Below, piece after piece: positions 13,981 through 17,626 of a stretch of DNA of 17,626 nt. The stretch lies in contig PFKL01000178.1 of assembly GCA_002784245.1 (NCBI GenBank), positions 1 through 17,626 of the forward strand, read 5' to 3'. The notes below the pieces were generated by a model, which was not told the DNA's origin, searched no databases, and saw only the letters and a list, made by a program, of their open reading frames with translations. The position numbers were made by a program, and so were the translations under genes. This stretch comes from Comamonadaceae bacterium CG_4_10_14_3_um_filter_60_75 (lineage in GTDB: Bacteria > Pseudomonadota > Gammaproteobacteria > Burkholderiales > Burkholderiaceae_C). Positions within the stretch are counted from its first letter, which is position 1; every line of letters starts with the position of its first letter.

Positions 13981-14739
13981 ATGGAAATTACAGGCAAAGT
14001 TTTTATCGTCACCGGCGGCGCCTCAGGCTTGGGCGAAGGTACCGCACGCATGCTGGCAAGCAAGGGTGGCCTGGTCGTCATTGCCGACATGCAGGCTGAA
14101 AAAGGCGAAACCGTTGCCAGGGAAATCAGTGGCAAGTTTGTCAGATGCGACGTCAGTGCCGAAGCAGATGCACAGGCGGTGGTTGCCCAAGCAACGACCA
14201 TGGGCAAATTGATGGGATTGGTAAACTGCGCTGGCATCGCACCAGCCGAAAAAACAGTCGGGAAAAATGGCCCGCACGCACTGAGTCTTTTCAGCAAGTG
14301 CATCACCGTTAACCTGATCGGCAGTTTCAACATGATCCGCTTGTGCGCCGACGCCATGAGCAAAAACGCACCCGAAGCCACCGGCGAGCGCGGGGTGCTG
14401 ATCTCCACGGCCTCGGTGGCTGCTTACGACGGACAAATCGGCCAGGCGGCATACAGCGCATCCAAGGGCGGGATCGTCGGAATGACACTGCCGATTGCCC
14501 GCGACCTGGCGCGAAGCGGTATTCGCAACATGACCATCGCGCCCGGCATTTTTGGCACACCGATGCTGTTTGGCTTCCCCAAGGAAGTACAAGACGCGCT
14601 GGCCGCCAGCGTCCCCTTCCCGTCGCGGCTGGGCACGCCGCAGGACTACGCCAAGCTGGCGCTGCACATTTTTGAAAATGACATGCTCAACGGTGAGGTC
14701 ATTCGCCTGGACGGTGCGATTCGCCTGGCACCACGCTGA
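13981..14739 (+). CDS. SDR oxidoreductase, 3-hydroxyacyl-CoA dehydrogenase type II (HSD10-like)
   Basis: A 252-residue classical SDR resembling type II 3-hydroxyacyl-CoA dehydrogenases, which oxidise short or branched 3-hydroxyacyl-CoA with NAD+. Visible are the Rossmann TGGASGLG near residue 12, an acidic residue ending the second strand (VVIADMQ), indicating NAD preference, the NCAG motif in LVNCAGIAP, the catalytic serine in ISTASVAAYDG and YSASK. The segment after it (TLPIARDLARSGIRNMTIAPGIFGTPM) is typical of this subgroup. The ATG at 13981 follows TTTGGAGACC and is preferred over an upstream in-frame extension that would run through the operator. The name rests on overall resemblance; substrate is inferred. 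Confidence 0.88.
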   Translation: MEITGKVFIVTGGASGLGEGTARMLASKGGLVVIADMQAEKGETVAREISGKFVRCDVSAEADAQAVVAQATTMGKLMGLVNCAGIAPAEKTVGKNGPHALSLFSKCITVNLIGSFNMIRLCADAMSKNAPEATGERGVLISTASVAAYDGQIGQAAYSASKGGIVGMTLPIARDLARSGIRNMTIAPGIFGTPMLFGFPKEVQDALAASVPFPSRLGTPQDYAKLALHIFENDMLNGEVIRLDGAIRLAPR

Positions 14740-14771
14740 CGGCGTCAGCCCCCCCCCGGGGTGGGCTTTCT
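14735..14771 (+). terminator. GC-rich hairpins after the SDR stop, possible terminator
   Basis: GCTGAC-GGC-GTCAGC includes the stop codon. It is followed by a tract of nine C, GGGG, and an AGCCC...GGGCT pairing ending in TTTCT. The T-run is poor, so termination may be partial. The last bases overlap the candidate dnaG -10 box. Confidence 0.35.
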
Positions 14772-14776
14772 ACAAT
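14771..14776 (+). promoter_or_regulatory. Candidate -10 box of dnaG, possibly leaderless transcript
   Basis: TACAAT ends 6 nt before the dnaG ATG. A start site at the usual distance would place the 5' end at or next to the start codon, and no Shine-Dalgarno sequence is present in ATCCGCCC. The -35 position falls in the poly-C tract and matches nothing, so the promoter is uncertain. Confidence 0.35.
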
Positions 14777-14782
14777 CCGCCC

Positions 14783-16651
14783 ATGTCGATTCCCCACACC
14801 TTTGTTCAGGAGCTTCTGGCGCGCGCCGACGTGGTGGAAATCGTCGGCCGCTATGTGCCGCTGAAAAAAGGCGGTGCCAATTTCATGGGCTTGTGCCCTT
14901 TCCACAGCGAAAAATCACCGTCGTTTTCGGTCAGCCCCAGCAAACAGTTTTATCACTGTTTCGGCTGCGGAAAGAGCGGTGACGCCATCAGCTTTTTGAT
15001 GGAGCACGCTGGCATGAACTTTGTCGAGGCAGTGCAAGACCTGGCCCAGCAATTGGGCATGCAGGTGCCTGAAGACGATGCCAGTCCGCAAGACCGGGCG
15101 CGCGCTGCGCAGCAAAAAGAGATCAAAGGCACCCTCTGCAGCGTCCTTGAAAAAGCCTGCAAGGCCTATCAAAAACACCTGAAAAATTCCGCCAAAGCCA
15201 TTGAATACTTTAAACGGCGCGGCGTTTCGGGTCAGATCGCCAAACAATTTGGTCTAGGCTATGCGCCTGAGGGCTGGCGCACGCTGGCCAGCACCTTCCC
15301 GCAATACGACGATCCCTTGTTGGTAGAGAGCGGCCTGGTCATCGTCAGCGACGAAGAAGGTACTGAGAGCAAACGCTACGACCGCTTTCGTGACCGCGTC
15401 ATGTTTCCTATCCGCAACATCAAAGGTGAATGCATCGGCTTTGGCGGGCGGGTGTTGGGCGACGACAAGCCCAAGTACCTCAACTCGCCCGAGACACCTG
15501 TTTTCAGCAAAGGGCACGAACTCTACGGCCTGTTCGAAGCCAGAGCGGCCTTGCGGGAGCACGGCTTCGCGCTCGTTACCGAGGGTTATATGGACGTCGT
15601 GGCACTGGCGCAACTGGGTTTCCCCAACGCGGTTGCCACACTGGGAACGGCCTGCACGGCAGACCATGTGCACAAGCTCTTTCGGTTTACCGATGCAGTG
15701 ATTTTCAGCTTTGACGGCGACAGTGCCGGACGCCGAGCCGCGCGCAAAGCACTTGACGCTGCGCTACCGCTGGCGACCGACGTGCGCAGCGTCAAGTTCC
15801 TTTTTTTGCCGCCAGAGCACGACCCCGACAGCTTCATCCGGGCACACGGTAAGGAAGCGTTTGCCCGCTTTGTGTCCGAAGCCGTTCCACTGAGCCAGTT
15901 CTTGCTCGACAGCGCCCGCGACAGCTGCGATTTGCAGACAGCTGAAGGCCGCGCGCATTTCGCCAGTAACGCCAAGCCACTTTGGGAACTGATGCCACCG
16001 GGGGCATTGAGGCAACAGCTTTTGTCTGAAATCGCCGACAAAGTGCAATTGTCAAACCGCGAATTGCTCGACGTCTGGCGTATCAGCCCAGTAAAAAACC
16101 CCAAAAAAAGATCAGAAAGCTATCAACAAAAGAGCAATAATCTCTTTACGGATAAGGGCCACAGCCATAAAATACGTCAAGGCGGTGGTGTGGAACGGGC
16201 AACGTCAAGCACCCGCCAACCCGCCAGCCGCGCCGACCACGCCGCCCGCATTCTGCTGGACAACATGGCCATTCTGGAGAGTCTGACCAACGAGGACCAC
16301 GCTTTGTTGTGCGGGCTGGGTGCGCCCCAGGGCCCGTTGTTTTCATGGTTGGAGGCGCAATACCATGAGCAGGGTGCCCAGCCTTGGGTGGCATTGCGCG
16401 CGGGTCTGCAAGGTCATGAGAGTGAGGTTTATGCCACCCGGATCATGGCCGGACACGAGCTGTTAAGCGCTGACGACCCCGATGAGGCACTCGACGAGTT
16501 GCGTCACCTGCTCAACCGGATGCTGATTGAACAACTCAAGATCGACGAAACACAAGCCATCGCGGCGGCCAAGACCGACCCGGCCGCACTGCAGCGCTAC
16601 CGCGAACTGCAAGCCAGACGCTTGATGCTGGAAGCCACAACCAAGACCTGA
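14783..16651 (+). CDS. dnaG: DNA primase
   Basis: DnaG makes RNA primers at the replication fork with the DnaB helicase. The 622-residue protein has an N-terminal CHC2 zinc finger (C38, H41, C59, C62 in GLCPFHSEK...YHCFGCGKSGD), the DnaG catalytic core, a TOPRIM centre with E267 in EGYMDVV and D311/D313 in FSFDGDSAG, and a C-terminal helicase-binding region. The linker between core and C-terminal domain (about residues 435-475) is AT-rich with many Lys/Asn/Gln and holds a 17-nt repeat. The start follows from the family N-terminus MSIPHTFVQELLARADVVEI. The usual neighbours rpsU and rpoD are not adjacent: an SDR lies upstream and efp downstream. Confidence 0.97.
   Translation: MSIPHTFVQELLARADVVEIVGRYVPLKKGGANFMGLCPFHSEKSPSFSVSPSKQFYHCFGCGKSGDAISFLMEHAGMNFVEAVQDLAQQLGMQVPEDDASPQDRARAAQQKEIKGTLCSVLEKACKAYQKHLKNSAKAIEYFKRRGVSGQIAKQFGLGYAPEGWRTLASTFPQYDDPLLVESGLVIVSDEEGTESKRYDRFRDRVMFPIRNIKGECIGFGGRVLGDDKPKYLNSPETPVFSKGHELYGLFEARAALREHGFALVTEGYMDVVALAQLGFPNAVATLGTACTADHVHKLFRFTDAVIFSFDGDSAGRRAARKALDAALPLATDVRSVKFLFLPPEHDPDSFIRAHGKEAFARFVSEAVPLSQFLLDSARDSCDLQTAEGRAHFASNAKPLWELMPPGALRQQLLSEIADKVQLSNRELLDVWRISPVKNPKKRSESYQQKSNNLFTDKGHSHKIRQGGGVERATSSTRQPASRADHAARILLDNMAILESLTNEDHALLCGLGAPQGPLFSWLEAQYHEQGAQPWVALRAGLQGHESEVYATRIMAGHELLSADDPDEALDELRHLLNRMLIEQLKIDETQAIAAAKTDPAALQRYRELQARRLMLEATTKT
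16119..16135 (+). repeat. 17-nt GCTAT...GC element in the dnaG linker
   Basis: GCTATC-AACAA-AAGAGC lies in the most AT-rich stretch of dnaG (about 16090-16180) at codons 446-451, in the flexible linker before the helicase-binding domain. It matches the nnr copy at 13 and the dxr copy at 12 of 17 positions. Arm pairing is only 4 of 6. Confidence 0.35.
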
Positions 16652-16658
16652 GTCTTGG
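16641..16658. repeat. Perfect inverted repeat across the dnaG stop codon
   Basis: CCAAGAC-CTGA-GTCTTGG has 7-bp arms and a 4-nt loop, with the TGA stop in the loop. No T-run follows on either strand, so a standard intrinsic terminator is unlikely. It may protect the mRNA end. Confidence 0.4.
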
Positions 16659-16699
16659 CAAAGGCACTCCAAAAACCAAGATGCCAGTCAAAAACACAC

Positions 16700-16705
16700 T
16701 AAAAT
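16700..16705 (+). promoter_or_regulatory. Candidate -10 box of efp
   Basis: TAAAAT would give a leader of about 80 nt containing a short GC hairpin (GCCGC...GCGGC near 16760-16775). No -35 stands out. The efp ATG is preceded by CTCTTTGTTT without a Shine-Dalgarno sequence. Confidence 0.4.
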
Positions 16706-16794
16706 GCCGGGCTCCGCGGCGTTGAGACCAGTCCTGGCTTCATTTCTAACCGCCTCTCGCCGCCAGATGCGCGGCCTAATTTGACTCTTTGTTT

Positions 16795-17349
16795 ATGAAA
16801 ATCGCTCAAGAAATTCGCGCCGGCAACGTCATCATGCACGGCAAAGACCCCATGGTCGTCCTGAAAACAGAATACAGCCGTGGCGGACGCAATTCAGCCA
16901 CCGTGCGCATGAAACTCAAAAGCCTGATCGCCAACTTCAACACCGAAGTGGTGTTCAAGGCCGACGACAAGCTCGACCAGGTCATCCTGGACAAAAAAGA
17001 CTGCACCTATTCCTACTTTGCCGACCCGATGTACGTCTGCATGGACGAGGAATACAACCAGTACGAAGTTGAAGCTGAAAACATGGGCGACTCGCTTAAT
17101 TACCTCGAAGACGGCATGCCGGTTGAAGTGGTGTTTTACGACGGCAAAGCCATCTCGGTCGAACTGCCCACCAGTGTGGTGCGCGAAATCACCTGGACCG
17201 AACCTGCTGTCAAGGGTGACACCTCAGGCAAAGTACTGAAGCCTGCCAAGATTGTCACCGGCTTTGAAATTGGCGTGCCAATTTTTGTCGCGCAAGGCGA
17301 CAAGGTGGAAATCGATACCCGCACCGGCGAATACCGCAAACGCGTCTAA
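16795..17349 (+). CDS. efp: Translation elongation factor P, arginine-32 type
   Basis: EF-P binds between the P and E sites and relieves stalling at consecutive prolines. The 184-residue protein begins MKIAQEIRAGNVIMHGKDPM and shows the KOW-like N-terminal domain, the OB domain (SYFADPMYVCMDEEYNQYEVE) and the C-terminal signature with GFEIGVPIFVAQGDKVEIDTRTGEYRKRV. In the tip loop YSRGGRNSA the residue at position 32 is Arg, not the Lys modified by EpmA. EF-P with Arg32 is known to be rhamnosylated by EarP; earP is not in this window. The ATG is at 16795; a start two codons earlier is possible but not family-like. Confidence 0.98.
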   Translation: MKIAQEIRAGNVIMHGKDPMVVLKTEYSRGGRNSATVRMKLKSLIANFNTEVVFKADDKLDQVILDKKDCTYSYFADPMYVCMDEEYNQYEVEAENMGDSLNYLEDGMPVEVVFYDGKAISVELPTSVVREITWTEPAVKGDTSGKVLKPAKIVTGFEIGVPIFVAQGDKVEIDTRTGEYRKRV

Positions 17350-17382
17350 AACAACTTCGCAGCGATGCGGCTGCCAGCAAAC

Positions 17383-17412
17383 AGGGCTTCACAGGTTGAG
17401 GCCCTTTTTTTT
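17383..17412 (+). terminator. Intrinsic terminator of efp
   Basis: AGGGCTTCA-CAGGT-TGAGGCCCT forms a 9-bp stem with one G-U pair, followed by seven more T. It lies about 35 nt after the efp stop and separates it from the next gene. Confidence 0.93.
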
Positions 17413-17429
17413 GACCCACAATCAGCACC

Positions 17430-17626
17430 ATGGAATCCACACAACCCCTTTCTCAGCACATCGTTGAACACAAGCTGGCTGACGCGCTGTCGGACCTGCT
17501 CAACCACCCTGCTGACGCCGCCGTACTCAAACCCAACGCCTACCGGCTCGCGTTTGCCGACCCTGAGTTTTTGCTGCGCCGCGAGTCGCGCGGCATTCGC
17601 ATTCAGTTGGAGATGCTCAAACCCGA
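17430..17626 (+). CDS. Probable LOG-family (TIGR00730-like) Rossmann-fold protein, start only
   Basis: Sixty-five codons are visible before the right edge, beginning MESTQPLSQHIVEHKLADAL and including LKPNAYRLAFADPEFLLRRE and RIQLEMLKP. The AYRLAFADPEFLLR...LE(M/L)LKP stretch is, from memory, the N-terminal extension of Comamonadaceae LOG-like proteins, annotated as lysine decarboxylase family or cytokinin-riboside-monophosphate phosphoribohydrolase. The diagnostic GGxxGxxE and PGGxGTxxE motifs would lie outside the window, so the call is tentative. There is no Shine-Dalgarno sequence; CACAAT ends 7 nt before the ATG. Confidence 0.5.
   Translation, partial: MESTQPLSQHIVEHKLADALSDLLNHPADAAVLKPNAYRLAFADPEFLLRRESRGIRIQLEMLKP

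Overview
The window looks like a chromosomal housekeeping segment from a betaproteobacterium, most likely family Comamonadaceae (Rhodoferax/Polaromonas-like). The reasons are the gene order rpsB-tsf-pyrH-frr-uppS-cdsA-dxr, a PhaR-RimO pair, an elongation factor P with arginine at position 32, an RNase R without the N-terminal helix-turn-helix, and protein sequences that read as Comamonadaceae throughout. Genus assignment is inference. There is no rRNA, CRISPR array, insertion sequence, prophage or defence island.

Layout. (1) Positions 1-5604, minus strand: a translation and envelope operon read from rpsB down to dxr, which runs off the left edge. A promoter near 5769 gives rpsB a leader of about 158 nt, and a terminator-like hairpin lies between rpsB and tsf. 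(2) Positions 5868-8204, plus strand: a metallo-beta-lactamase-fold hydrolase followed 3 nt later by a bifunctional NAD(P)HX epimerase/dehydratase. (3) Positions 8206-13594, minus strand: phaR, rimO, rnr, a 55-codon small ORF and an SDR oxidoreductase. A plus-strand tRNA-Leu(CAG) with its own terminator lies between rimO and rnr and overlaps the upstream edge of the rnr reading frame. (4) tRNA-Val(GAC) on the minus strand at 13772-13848. (5) Positions 13981-17626, plus strand: a second SDR (HSD10-like) behind a palindromic operator, dnaG, efp, a strong terminator, and the start of a probable LOG-family gene leaving at the right edge.

How the genes work together. The left operon couples ribosome assembly (S2), elongation (EF-Ts), ribosome recycling (RRF), UMP supply (PyrH) and isoprenoid, undecaprenyl and phospholipid precursor synthesis (Dxr, UppS, CdsA). 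PhaR controls polyhydroxyalkanoate storage. RimO modifies ribosomal protein S12, RNase R degrades structured RNA and EF-P rescues polyproline stalling, so much of the window concerns translation and RNA quality.

Most interesting points. The rnr frame has no ATG/GTG/TTG start between the antiparallel tRNA-Leu gene and the first cold-shock domain; the best-placed start is an AUC behind a good Shine-Dalgarno sequence. An unlisted small ORF with an embedded perfect hairpin lies at 8987-9154. Three related 17-nt GCTAT...GC near-palindromes sit inside dxr, nnrD and dnaG. A LiuR-like palindrome precedes the HSD10-like SDR. I do not see a new multi-gene system here.
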